Counted from the first letter of the stretch, positions 53,128-62,695 are shown. The stretch: DNA of 64,000 nucleotides from Symbiodinium natans (GCA_905221605.1 CAJNDS010001247.1:372001-436000), one strand, 5' to 3'. Notes: generated from the letters alone by a model not told the origin. Translations and numbers: made by a program.

Positions 53128-54150
53128 CTCCTGGATTTTAGGGGTTTAGGGTTGAGGCGGATATAGGGGTTCACGGCCACTTGGAGTTGAAAGGCTTCTG
53201 GGGCTTTTCGAAGTCTCGGGGACTAAGGGATCCAGGGTCTGAGGGGGAAAGACCCACATCAGAATCCGGGGCATTCCAAACATCCCCATGATGAAGCCCA
53301 AAGCCCTAACCACCCTCAACCCTAAACCCTTAACCCTAAACCTTAAACCCCAAACCCTAAACCCTAAACCCCAAACCGCAAACCCTAACCACCCTTAACC
53401 ACCCTCAACCCTAAGCCCCATGAACCCCTCAAGTTGCACCCTGTTCAGTGAGGGCCTCCGGAATTAAGTCAAGCCGGCCGGGCTATGCAGGATCACGTGA
53501 CAGTTTTCCTTTTTTTTTTTTTTTGGGGGGGGGGGGGGGCTAGGGTGGGGTCAGAAGTAAAGTCAAGTCTTCCTTGTGTCGTAGGATTTGTTTTCGCGCG
53601 GCGCGCCTTTTAAGTCAGTCTTGAGACTCATATAGAGGAGGACCCGAGCAAGATTAGCGCAACTGCCGGCTGCCTGTAAGTGTATGCTAAACCCTAAACC
53701 CTAAACCCTAAACCCTAAAGCCTAAAGCCCTCAACCCCACTCTCCCTGTGGAAAGCCTAAACTTGGCTGGCTGTGGCTGCAATACTCCATTGATATTCGT
53801 TTGGACGCAACTGCCCAAAACGCTATCCCCAAAACCCAAAACCCCAAGCCCCAAAACAAAAAACCATTCCCCAAACGTAAACCCTCAACCAAAAAACCCT
53901 AAACCCTTTTCCCCAAGCCCTTCTCCCCCTACCCTAAGGGTCTATGTACCTTATAAGTATATACTTGGGCCTCAAAGTCCCTTTCTAGGAAGTACTTTAA
54001 GGCCCATTCCGTATTTGGGCATACACCCCAAACCCTAAACCCTGAGCCCTAAACCCTAAACCCTAGACCCTAAACCCTAAACCCTAAACCCTGAGCCCTA
54101 AACCCTAAACCCTAAACCCTAAACCCCAAACCCCAAACCCTAAACCCTAA
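53128..54150. repeat. mixed repeats and unique DNA
   Basis: Contains a T-run followed by a G-run (53513-53539) and CCCTAAA/CCCCAAA stretches at 53,300-53,400 and 54,030-54,150. A dispersed segment at about 53936-54020 (GTATATACTTGGGCC) also occurs near 4005, 13699, 31690 and 59588. No gene supported. Confidence 0.6.
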
Positions 54151-54154
54151 ACCC

Positions 54155-54222
54155 TACTTGCAGGTGGCAAGGTGCCAGCTGCCCAGGCGCAGGCCACCAT
54201 CCAGCTCCAGGTGATCGCCTTC
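54155..54222. other. coding-like island, strand unresolved
   Basis: The plus frame after TTGCAG reads GKVPAAQAQATIQLQVIAFG. The minus frame reads GDHLELDGGLRLGSWHLATC. Both look like protein. The plus frame has the better acceptor context. Confidence 0.35.
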
Positions 54223-54320
54223 GGGGGGGGAAGGAGGGGGCCGAGAGGTTTGGGGTTTAGGGTGTGGGGTTTGGGGTTTAGGGTTTTGGGGTTTAGGGTT
54301 ATAGGGTGTAGGGTTATAGG

Positions 54321-54593
54321 TCCGCCGACCCTGGCGCCGTTGGATGGGAAAAGGAGGTGAAAACCTCCCTCTTTCCTGGGGGGGGGGGGGGGGGGGGGGG
54401 GTAGGGGGGGGGTACCCGGGCAGCTTTTCCATGGAGGGCCAGGCCACCCACACCGCATAAACTCACGGACCATAGGCGGTTTCGCACAGGACATAGGGGT
54501 CCTTTGGGAAAAAACCCACCCGCCCTCCCGCGCGTTTAAACCTTTCAACTATGCTCCAGCGGGGTCGGCGGCTTGAGCCGGAGGCTCTTAAAT
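54321..54593. mobile_element. family J element (copy 2)
   Basis: Same ends and same GGAGGTGAAAACCTCC foldback as the element at 18351-18661, with a poly-G run where that copy has poly-C. Immediately to the right a further inverse of the end (GAGCCGCCGACCCCGCCC, about 54669-54688) suggests two nested or tandem element ends. Confidence 0.7.
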
Positions 54594-54689
54594 CCGGCCC
54601 CCGCGCCGCCCGTGGTCCAGGGCGGAGCCCGCGTCGCACTAAAGCGCTAGCTTTAAGGGGCGAGCGCACGAGCCGCCGACCCCGCCCAA

Positions 54690-55660
54690 AATTGCTTCAA
54701 ATTCGCGCGGGGCCCTTCGGGAGGCCTCCAAAACGGCATCCAAGGGGACGCAACACGCGGTGGTGCTAAAAGCACGAAAACCTCGTAAAAACCATGGGTT
54801 TTTACGAAAAACCGAGGCCACAAAACACCCGCAGCACCCCATTAAACCCTCACGGGCGCGCATCATCGGACCTAGCTTTTCACATGGGGCGCGCGCCAGG
54901 CCGAAACCACGTTTTTCAAGGTTTGGGGGGGGTACCGGAAGCCCAAAACCAGGCGAGCATCATGAGCATCAGCAGCCCTGGCCCGCGGGCCCAAGGCAAT
55001 AAAAAACGCTGAAAAACGCTGAAATCACCGTAAATAAATACCGTGTTTTTATGAGGTTTTTCACGCGTGCCTCCGACCCCCACCCCTGTTGCCCTTGACC
55101 CGCCCCCAAAGTGCGCATCATCGAAACCCACGTCCGGGGGGGGGTCTGCTGATGCTGCTGATGCGCGGGGTCCGGGCGCATCATCGAGCCATCGCTTCTC
55201 TTGGGCTTCGTGGGGGGGTCCGGGCCCACGGCCCAGAGACCCAGCTGATGCTCATGATGCTCGGTTTGGGGCGGTGTTCCAACAGCAGAAACCTCGTAAA
55301 TACCGAGTGTTTTGTGGGTCCACGTAAAAACGCCCCTAAAATCGCTCATTTTACGCGCTCGAACGGCTTCGTGCCTACAAAACACCCGAACAGCAGGACC
55401 CCGAATGCCCTTAAGGGCATTCGGGGTCTTGCTTTTGGGGGTTTGGTGCGCAAGCACAATCGGCGTGTTTAAGGGGGTTTTGGATGGCTGGGGGAGGCCG
55501 CTGATGCTCATGATGCTCCCTTTCCTGGTCCCAAAGGCTTCCCAAGCCCAAAAACACGTGTTTACAGCGTTTTCTGAAGGTTTTGCGAAGCAAAACGCAT
55601 GCATAGAATGCTTTTAAGGCCCCCAAAAAACCCCACTGATGCTCCTGATGCGGGTGCGCG
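54690..55660. repeat. GC-rich degenerate repeat block with GATGCTCATGATGCTC motifs
   Basis: Free of telomere-like repeat. Motifs recur in both orientations: GATGCTCATGATGCTC or its inverse (about 54956, 55247, 55501, 55635), GCGCATCATCGA (55113, 55177), and CTCGTAAA...TTTTACG foldbacks (54783-54810, 55285-55335). GAATGCCCTTAAGGGCATTC is a perfect palindrome at about 55403. Several frames up to 211 codons are open, but they overlap in all phases and are repeat-like, so I do not call a gene. It is probably an old transposable element or satellite. A (GC)n run is at 55659-55678. Confidence 0.6.
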
Positions 55661-56030
55661 CGCGCGCGCGCGCGCGCGGGGGGGGGGGGGGAGGGGAGGG
55701 GGGGGCGAAGGCAGGAGAAAGAGAGACAGAGAGAAGGAGGGACAAAGACACGGGAAAGAGAAGACAGTGCCAAGGTTCAAGGTTTCGTGCTTTGGGGGGC
55801 GGGGGCCGGCCCGTGCCGCTAGGCCTGAAATTTATGGAGCTAAGGTTTGGGGTTACAGGGTTTAGAAATATTGGGTTATAGGGCTCAGGGTTGTAGGGTT
55901 TAAGTTTAGGGTTTAGGTTTAGGGTCTAGGGTTGATGGGGTTTAGGGATCGAGGCTTGCAGGGTTTGGGCGGGGGAGGGGGGGGGGGGGGGGGGGGCTTA
56001 GGGGGTAGGATTTAGGGTTGAGGGAAAGAT
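55661..56030. repeat. purine-rich and telomere-like sequence
   Basis: G-runs at 55679-55705 and 55970-55996, an AGAGAGACAGAGAG stretch, then TTTAGGG variants. No gene. Confidence 0.65.
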
Positions 56031-56104
56031 CCGACGGCTCTAGTTCGGGCTCGAGGCTTGCAAGGTTGGGGGCCATTTGGGTCTAGGGCTTGGGGCTCGG
56101 GACT

Positions 56105-56282
56105 TTGGATCTTCAGCTCTTCAGTGGCAAGCCAGCTGGCTCTTAGAAGAAAGCCCCAAACAGAAGGTGCTTGCTGGCCCTGACGCCCATCACAATTGCA
56201 AGACAGGAGTGCTTGAAGCACAGCTGTCCGTGGATTCACTTCAAGACTTGCCCCGAGATCTCTACTGGAACAAGACGGTTTA
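56105..56282 (+). CDS. coding-like exon on the plus strand, about 57 codons
   Basis: The plus frame reads SSALQWQASWLLEESPKQKV, LAGPDAHHNCKTGVLEAQLS and VDSLQDLPRDLYWNKTV, ending where the TTTAGGG array supplies TAG. A minus frame is open for part of it. Composition favours plus. No family recognised. A long TTTAGGG array follows directly (56278-56352). Confidence 0.45.
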
Positions 56283-56604
56283 GGGTTTAGGGTTTAGGGT
56301 TTAGGGTTTAGGGTTTAGGGTTTAGGGTTTAGGGTTTAGGGTTTAGGGTTTACAAGCCGTTGCTAAGAGCGCCCTGAGATTGACTTCGGAGTCAGCACTG
56401 TAACCCACCAGGCGCACACGCCATGTCGGAAAGCATGATGGCCATATTTAGCCAGATAGACAACTGCATATCAGGCCGGCCAAAACCCTACATCTGCCCA
56501 AAGCCCTGCCTAAACCCTAAACCCTAGACCTTAAACCCTAAACCCCAAGAACACTGCCGCCAACCCGACACCTCCTTTACGAGGAGGTGGTCCGGACACA
56601 GGAA

Positions 56605-56669
56605 ACCCTAAACCCTAAACCCTAAACCCTAAACCCTAAACCCTAAACCCTAAACCCTAAACCCTAAAC
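56605..56669 (-). repeat. CCCTAAA array
   Basis: About nine perfect copies, adjoining the coding-like exon at 56672-56745. Confidence 0.9.
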
Positions 56670-56671
56670 GC

Positions 56672-56745
56672 ACTGCCTTGGCAGCGTGCCACACGCAGGG
56701 CGCGACCCTCGCTCGGTCCGGCAGTGAGATAAAGCCTGGGTGGTG
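56672..56745 (-). CDS. coding-like exon, unidentified
   Basis: After a CCCAG acceptor the minus strand reads GFISLPDRARVAPCVWHAAK and AV. Open, G/C-ending codons. It could lie downstream of the UBL-RCC1-like gene, but nothing links them. Confidence 0.4.
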
Positions 56746-57406
56746 GGGCTGGCGGCTTTTCGGGTTTCGGGATGGGATTTAGGATGTATATAATGTCTAA
56801 AGGGTGCCTAGAAAAGGGTTTTGGGGTTTACTATTGACAAGCATAGAGGGGCCATCGGCGAATGTCATTAGTAATTCTTCCGACCCCCTACATTGCTACA
56901 TTCGGGTTTACCGATCGGGTTTTCCTGAACAAATCATTGGTTTAGAGTATATGGCCCCCCCAAAACCGCACTTCACTGTGGGATCCTCACCTACCTGTTG
57001 ATTCCGGGCATAGGGTGTAATTAGGGTTTACGCTTTGGGGTTTAGGGTTTGGGGCTTAGGGGTTAGGGTTCCGATCGAAGGCTAATTACATGGGCCCTGA
57101 ATATTGTACCTTAGCTTCTTCAAGGGTGTTGTTTTATGGGCCCTTGGGTTGTACAGGGTGTATAAGGGGTATATTAGGGGGTCCCCATTCAACCCTAAAA
57201 TGTTGTACGCCGTAACAAGGTCGAAGGGGGACAAGAAAGGCACATATTTTTTCAACCTTAGACGAACAAGATGCGGTCACTTCTCTAACATGACCCTAAA
57301 CCCTAAACCCTAAACCCTAAACCCTGTACAGGTTACTCGATCTTGGGCTTAAGGGAGATCCATCACGATCGCGGCAAAACCCTGCTTTGAAGCTCACACT
57401 TGCGTC

Positions 57407-57520
57407 TTGGTTACCCAGCAACCTAGGATTAAGAAGGGTGCCCTTTTTTGCTTACAGAGGTTTATGAGGGAACCTAGACCCCCCCAAAAAGGGAATAAAG
57501 GTACTACTGGGCATCCTAGG
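57407..57520. mobile_element. family A element abutting the RCC1-like pseudogene
   Basis: GCAACCTAGGATTAAGAAGG at the left, inner GTGCCCTTTTTTGCTTAC and GGGAACCTAGACCC, and GTACTACTGGGCATCCTAGG at the right. It sits where the pseudogene's repeat unit is cut, so it is either an intron of the ancestral gene or a later insertion. Confidence 0.7.
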
Positions 57521-57524
57521 CGTG

Positions 57525-58445
57525 CTCTGCAGATGACTGTCGCTGCCAAACCCCGGCATGGCCAGAGGTCACCGCAGATCCATGAGCCCGGATCGCAGCG
57601 AAGGCAGACCTGAAACCTTGCACCTGCCGCACGTCCTGCAGCCTCCGTTTTAAGCGTGGTCCCAGGTGGGTGAAAGCAGCGCAGTATTAAACAGCAGGCG
57701 CAAGCTTCTTGTCAAGCAAATTGCTGCGATCCGGATTGATGGATTCGCGGTGATCCCACAGCCCGGATCGCAGCGAAGGCAGTTTGCGCCGCTGCACGTT
57801 CTGCAGGTCCTTGGAGCAGCGTCCCAGGTCACCATGGATCCATCGCATCGCGGCGAACGTTGACCACAAAATTGCACCTGCTGGCAATCTTTGCTGCCTG
57901 CACCTCCGTATTGAGGATGACCCCAGCTCACCTTGACAAGCTTGCACCTGCTGCACACCTTGCAGCCGCGCTGTACCGCGCTGCAGTCGTGGCCACAGCC
58001 GGGATTGCCCCAGGTCACCACAGATCAGATCAGCCTGGATCACAGCAAACGCCCTTGACAAGCTTGCGCTGCTGCACGTTCTTGAGCTGGTCTGGCACAG
58101 CACTGCCGTCGCCTCCGTATTCGGCACGACTCCAGGTCACCACACATCCATCAGCCCTTGCACCTGCTGCACGTTCTGGAGCTGATCTTCTACAGCACTC
58201 CTGGGGCAATGCTGAATGCGGAGGCGACAGCAGTGCAAGGCACTGCTGTCGCCTACCCATTCAGCATCGCCAGGTCGCAAGCAAAGACACTGCTTGGATA
58301 AGCCAAGTGCACTTCAAAGCCGAAAGGCGAATCTGTCCGACATGCAGAGTCGGCACGGCGTTATCTTGTAAGCATGCCCGCTTGACTGTACCTTCGGCAA
58401 GCGTTTATCTCCGGAGGAGATTCAGCAGTCTTCCCTCACCCTAGA
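57525..58445 (-). pseudogene. broken copy of the UBL-RCC1-like gene
   Basis: Nucleotide blocks match the intact gene at 59.9-61.45 kb: GTCAAGCGGGCATGCTTACA (UBL region), ACGTGCAGCAGGTGCAAG and GGTCACCATGGATCCATC-type repeat ends. The UBL part has an in-frame TAA after GRLLNLLRR. The first repeat has lost about 30 bp. Frames shift between repeat units, so RCC1-like peptide appears in two or three different frames. At 58208-58273 an inverted copy of a repeat segment makes a foldback. The left end is a family A element. It is most likely an inactive local duplicate. Confidence 0.75.
58208..58273. repeat. foldback inside the pseudogene
   Basis: TGCTGAATGCGGAGGCGACAGCAGTGC is followed within a few bases by the inverse GCACTGCTGTCGCCTACCCATTCAGCA. 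Both arms derive from the AVQ-to-VTW part of the 39-residue repeat, so the segment was copied in inverted form. (Each arm is given in two parts elsewhere in shorter form: GGCGACAGCAGTGC / GCACTGCTGTCGCC.). Confidence 0.8.
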
Positions 58446-58990
58446 GCGCCCTTTGCTCCCAACCCTAGACCCCAAACCCTAAACCCCGGCCCCTCAGGAG
58501 GTGCACATGGACTGACATCCACACGATGCTCCGTACTTAGGACACTAGGATTTCAAGGTCCCTTTTGTAGCCCCTTCTATCTAAGCGTTCCCTTCTAGCC
58601 GATATGCTGCTCGAAATGGTATTCTAAAAAGAAGGAGATGATGGTATTCATTTTAACTTAAACCCTCGGCCCCTCAATCTGTCATGAGACCCGAGTTTAC
58701 AATTTCAAGTTTATCACGCTTGAGGTCATCAGGTCAGAGTCCAGGGCCCAGGCCCTACGCAGGATGCAGAGTGCTCTGTATTAGCATTTAGGGCACAACC
58801 CTACACCCTAAACCCTGAACCCCAAACCCTAAACCCCAAAACCCTGAACCCCTGTCTGTTTCTCGGGGGATTGCTTGGGGGCTTAGGGTTTAGGGTTTAG
58901 GATTTAAGGGTTAAGGTTTAAGGGCTTCTTGGGGGGTTGGAGGTTCAGGGTTTCGAGCTGCCTTCCCTATAAGACGAAGGCGACTGTAGG

Positions 58991-59056
58991 GTCCGCCGAC
59001 CCTGGCGGCGTGTTGGATGGGTTTGAGGAGGTGAAAACCTCCCTCTTTCCCTCCTT
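58991..59056. mobile_element. family J element, left part only
   Basis: TCCGCCGACCCTGGCGGCGTG and GAGGTGAAAACCTCCCTCTT as in the copies at 18351 and 54321. Everything to the right is missing. Confidence 0.7.
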
Positions 59057-59584
59057 ATTTAAGGCTGAAGTTTAGAGTTTAGGGTTTAGGGTTTAGGGTT
59101 TAGGGTTCCTGAGTCTGGGGTTGGTAGGGCTTCTTTTGTGACATGAGTACCCTAAACCGTTAACTCCTTAGGGGCTGAATACCCCAGCCCAAATAAGGTT
59201 AACCTGATATTAATGTGTATAAAAACATATGTATATATATATATATATTATAGAGAGAGAGAGAGTAGGATTCTACATAACCAAAACGGATATAAAGGTT
59301 ACCTACCCAGTCCCTAAGACTCTACAAGGAATTGAGGGAGCTCAGGCAGGCGGGAAACTCGTGAGAGCTGGCCTGGGAAGATCGAGTCTGGGCGGTAGCC
59401 TACAGCCTCGATGGTTGAGGGTCTAAGGTTTAGGGTTTAGGGTTTAGGGTTTAGGCGCATGTCAGCCCGAATATCAACCTGATGAACCCTACCCATTCCC
59501 CAAGCGGGCTTGGTGCGCTCAAGGTACACGCTGCTGCGGGACTGGCCGTTTTGCTCTTTCGGAGGTTGGCGCTGATTTTTTTGC

Positions 59585-59812
59585 ATTATCCTAAGGATCC
59601 ATGTACCGGTGTAGAAAATACTTGGGCCTTAAAGAAGGTTCCTATACAGGGTGGGGCCCCCTTACTATACTAACTGTAGTTAAGGGACTTATAACCTAAC
59701 TTAGGGTCCTTATAACCCAATTTAGGGCCCTTATAACTCTACTTATAACTAGGGGGCCCCACCCTGTAAGATAGCAGCTTTAGGGAAATACCATATAGGC
59801 ACATGGATCCTG
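59585..59812. mobile_element. nested elements: family B MITE inside a GGATCCATGT palindromic element
   Basis: The outer ends are CCTAAGGATCCATGTACC (59588) and GGCACATGGATCCTGAG (about 59795-59811), with GAAAATACTTGGGCC inside. The inner element, 59646-59767, is a perfect family B MITE (ACAGGGTGGGGCCCCC ends, TA on both sides). The inner one inserted into the outer one, so it is younger. Confidence 0.75.
59646..59767. mobile_element. palindromic MITE, family B (copy 5)
   Basis: Intact ends ACAGGGTGGGGCCCCCTTAC and GGGGGCCCCACCCTGT, TA target duplication, interior identical in large part to the copies at 12492 and 19132. Confidence 0.85.
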
Positions 59813-59879
59813 AGGGCTAGAGGTTCCCAGGTTTCTGAATATCCGGGCCGACTTTGGTTCCCTCACGCATTTCGTTCAG

Positions 59880-59954
59880 GCCAGAGGATGTTTAGGGTTT
59901 AGGGTTTAGGGTTTAGGGTTTAGGGTTTAGGGTTTAGGGTTTAGGGTTTAGGGG
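59880..59954 (+). repeat. TTTAGGG array at the 3' edge of the UBL-RCC1-like exon
   Basis: About nine copies replace the expected continuation of the reading frame. It is probably the start of an intron. Confidence 0.85.
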
Positions 59955-61451
59955 ATGTGCTTCTCTCCTCAGCTGATCTTGTACTGCACTGCTGTCACCT
60001 CCGTAGTCAGCATCCCCCCAGGTCACCACCGATCCATCTGCCCGGATCGCAGCAAACGCCTCATCGGAAGCTTGCACCTGCTGTACGCTCTTGAGCTGAT
60101 CTTGTACGACTCTGCTGTTGCCAGCGCCTGCAGCGCCCCAAGCCACCACAGATCCATCAGCCAGGATCGCAACAAATGCACCTCTAGAAGCTTGTACCTG
60201 CTGCACGTTCTTGAGCTGATCTTGTACGGCACTGCTGTCTCCTCCGTATTCAGCATCACCCCAAGTCACCACCGATCCATCAGCCCGAATGGCGGCAAAG
60301 GCTGATGACGAAGCTTGCACCTGCTGCACGTTCTTGAGCTGCTCTTGTACGGCACTGCTGTCGCCACCAACGCCTGCATCGCCCCAAGCCACCACAGATC
60401 CATCAGCCAGGATCGCAGCAAATGCCCCTTCAGAAGCTTGCACCTGCTGCACATTCTTGAGCTGCTCTTGTACGGCACTGCTGTCACCTCCGGATTCAGC
60501 AGCACCCCAAGTCACCACACATCCGTCAGCCCGAATGGCGGCAAAGGCTAAGTTTGAAGCCTGCACCTGCTGCACGTTCTGGAGCTGATCTTGCACGGCG
60601 CTGCTGTCGCCGCCATAGCCAGAACGCCCCCAGGTCACCACAGATCCATCTGCCCGAATCGCAGCAAATGCACCAGAAGAAGCTTGCACCTGCTGCACGT
60701 TCTTGAGCTGATCTTGTACAGCACTGCTGTCGCCTCCGCATTCCGCCTTGCCCCAGGCCACCGCAGATCCATCAGACCGAATGGCGGCAAAAGCTGATGA
60801 TGAAGCTTGCACCTGCTGCACGTTCTTCAGCTGAACTTGTACAGCACTGGTGTCGCCGCCATGGCCAGCGTGGCCCCAGCTCACCACAGATCCATCAGCC
60901 CGGATCGCAACAAACGCCCGTTCAGAAACTTGGACCTGCTGGACGTTCTTGAGCTGCTCTTGTACGACACTGCTGTCACCTCCATAGTCAGCATCACCCC
61001 AAGTCACCACACGTCCGTCCGCCCGAATGGCGGCAAAGGCTGATATTGAAGCCTGCACCTGCTGCACGTTCTGGAGCTGATCTTGCACGGCACTGCTATC
61101 ACCGCCACAGCTGACATGGCCCCAGGTCACTACCGATCCATCACCCAAGAGTGCAGCAAACGCAGATTCCCCTAGCCAGCAGGACTGTTTTAAAGCTTTG
61201 AGCTGAACCTGTCCGACGTGAAGGGTCAGCACGTCATTGTCTTGCAAACGCGCTCGCTTGACTGTACCTTCGACCAGAATATCGCCAGAGGTTGTCAGCA
61301 GCCTTCCCTTGCCAACTCCTAAAGCACCCTGGGCTCTTTGGCGCAAGCTGGTGACAGACTCTTCTGGCTCCGTCGCCAAAGTCACGCTCTTGCCAGTCAA
61401 GAGGTGCACATGGACGGAAAGCGCCATGGTGCCCGCCTCAGACGCCCCCAT
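59934..61451 (-). CDS. ubiquitin-like domain plus RCC1-like repeats, first exon
   Basis: The open frame is 505 codons. ATG at 61449-61451 (MGASEAGTM); a second ATG nine codons on (MALSVHVHLLTGK) is an equally possible start. Residues about 9-82 form a ubiquitin-like fold (LTGKSVTLATEPEESV, VKRARLQDNDVLTLHVGQ). Ten units of about 39 residues follow with the consensus AFAAIRADGSVVTWGDA-YGG and DSSAVQDQLKNVQQVQAS. These resemble RCC1/HERC-type beta-propeller blades, and in dinoflagellates such proteins are often labelled HERC-like. No HECT domain is present in this exon, so E3 activity cannot be claimed. The frame runs into telomere-like repeat after DQLRREAHP; the true exon probably ends at about 59971 (CAGCT|GAGGAG, a GA donor), with further exons to the left. 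Confidence 0.85.
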   Translation of the reverse strand: MGASEAGTMALSVHVHLLTGKSVTLATEPEESVTSLRQRAQGALGVGKGRLLTTSGDILVEGTVKRARLQDNDVLTLHVGQVQLKALKQSCWLGESAFAALLGDGSVVTWGHVSCGGDSSAVQDQLQNVQQVQASISAFAAIRADGRVVTWGDADYGGDSSVVQEQLKNVQQVQVSERAFVAIRADGSVVSWGHAGHGGDTSAVQVQLKNVQQVQASSSAFAAIRSDGSAVAWGKAECGGDSSAVQDQLKNVQQVQASSGAFAAIRADGSVVTWGRSGYGGDSSAVQDQLQNVQQVQASNLAFAAIRADGCVVTWGAAESGGDSSAVQEQLKNVQQVQASEGAFAAILADGSVVAWGDAGVGGDSSAVQEQLKNVQQVQASSSAFAAIRADGSVVTWGDAEYGGDSSAVQDQLKNVQQVQASRGAFVAILADGSVVAWGAAGAGNSRVVQDQLKSVQQVQASDEAFAAIRADGSVVTWGDADYGGDSSAVQDQLRREAHPLNPKP

Positions 61452-62132
61452 GCTACCCAGCTAATCCTGCTGCGAGGTCTCGCAGCGCTTTAGCACACAG
61501 CTGGTCATAAGTCACAACAGCTTTGCTCAAAGTCGAGGGAGACGAAAACATGGGATTTCCATGTAAAGTTGGGATCCAAGATCGGGCTTGATATGCTGCA
61601 CACTGTAGGCTTTGATCCGAATAATCCTGAAGCCTATGATGTGCCCTGAACCCTAACCCCTAAAGCCGAAACCCTAAACCCTCCATCCTAAACCCTAAAC
61701 CCTAAACCCTAAACCCTAAACCCTAAACCCTAAACCCTAAACCCTAAACCCTAAACCCTAAACCCTAAACCCTAAACCCTAAACTAAACCCTACATCCTA
61801 AACCCTAAACCCTAAACGGCTTGACATGCAAACGCCCTCGGATGTATCACACTGATCGTCTGACGAATGTGCCGTGCTCATGGCCAACAGGTTCTTAGTT
61901 AGTGGGGAAGCCAGAGCTAGGGCATTGATGACATTTAGGTTCCCTAGGATACTACTGTAGGGCATTCATGACGTTGAGGTTTTCTAGGATACTACTAGGG
62001 TAGGCGATAGGATTAGGGGGACCCTTCAGGATATAGACTCTCTGAATCAGGTCCCTGTTTAAGAGAGCCAGAAGAGGGTAACGAAGGGCTCCCTTTCAAG
62101 GGTCCCCTTTATCCTACCTAGGATACTTAGCT
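61452..62132. repeat. upstream region of the UBL-RCC1-like gene and CCCTAAA array
   Basis: 61,452-61,660 is unique and would hold the promoter; no motif recognised. A CCCTAAA array fills 61678-61817. 61,900-62,100 holds a direct repeat (GGGCATTGATGACATTTAGG / GGGCATTCATGACGTTGAGG, each followed by TCTAGGATACTACT or its variant). Confidence 0.65.
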
Positions 62133-62232
62133 TTGGAGTAGACCCTGAAAAAAAAGTATATACTTTTTAGGTATAAGTAGCTATAATAGGAAACCAGAAT
62201 CAACAAAAAGTATTAAAGTATAGTACTCCAAC
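62133..62232. mobile_element. family E element (copy 2)
   Basis: TTGGAGTAGACCCTG at the left and TAGTACTCCAA at the right. The interior GTATATACTTTTTAGGTATA and AGTAGCTATAATAGG match the copy at 30249. Confidence 0.75.
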
Positions 62233-62695
62233 ACCTAGGGGGCCTTGATAAGAAGAAAATCAACAATTGTGAGAGAAATGAAGCTCTGAGCCGGCCTTGG
62301 GCTATCAAGGTTTAGGGCCTAGCCCGAAACCCTAAACCCTAAACCCTAAACCTTATAAACCCTAAACCCTAAACTTAGGGTTTAGGGTCGCGTCGTCTCA
62401 GGGGCCACGAATCGACCCCACCCCACCCCCGCGGCTGCAGTTCGAGTCCACGTCCTCAGTTACTCCTGCAACTCTTATCTCCTCTCAACACCCCGAGCCC
62501 TAAACCCTAAACCCTAAACCCTAAACCCTAAACCCTAAACCCTAAACCCTAAACCCTAAACCCTAGAACCACCTCTAGCACCAAACATCAAGACCTGCTA
62601 GCCCTAACCCAGCCCTGAAGCCCTAAGCGCAGGGGCCGTGTCCCAGCATTCTAGGGTTTAGGGTTTCGGGTCTAGGGCTTGCTTTCCTTAACTTG
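62233..62695. repeat. telomere-like sequence, no gene
   Basis: CCCTAAA at 62330-62370 and 62498-62565, with unique DNA between that shows no supported frame. Confidence 0.65.

Larger units (their letters stand above)
58446..59930. repeat. spacer between pseudogene and intact gene
   Basis: Holds a partial family J element (58991-59056), TTTAGGG runs (about 59072-59105, 59426-59455), an AT plus GA microsatellite (59223-59268), and a nested pair of elements at 59585-59812. Short open frames on the plus strand (59229-59426, 59482-59673) have no recognisable content. Confidence 0.65.

Noticed and set aside
54555-54690. Possible structured RNA (rRNA, tRNA or snRNA) in the GGTCGGCGGCTTGAGCC region
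   Set aside because: The inverted repeat belongs to family J ends repeated at 18.6 kb; no tRNA arms or conserved rRNA segment could be found.
54969-55604. Minus-strand frame of 211 codons
   Set aside because: Overlaps long open frames in other phases on both strands within a degenerate GC-rich repeat block; composition follows the repeat, not a protein.
57860-58444. Plus-strand frame of 194 codons
   Set aside because: Antisense shadow of the UBL-RCC1-like pseudogene.
59955-61464. Many plus-strand and minus-strand frames of 70-116 codons
   Set aside because: Shadows of the RCC1-like repeat gene in other frames; the repeated 39-codon unit gives the same shadow again and again.
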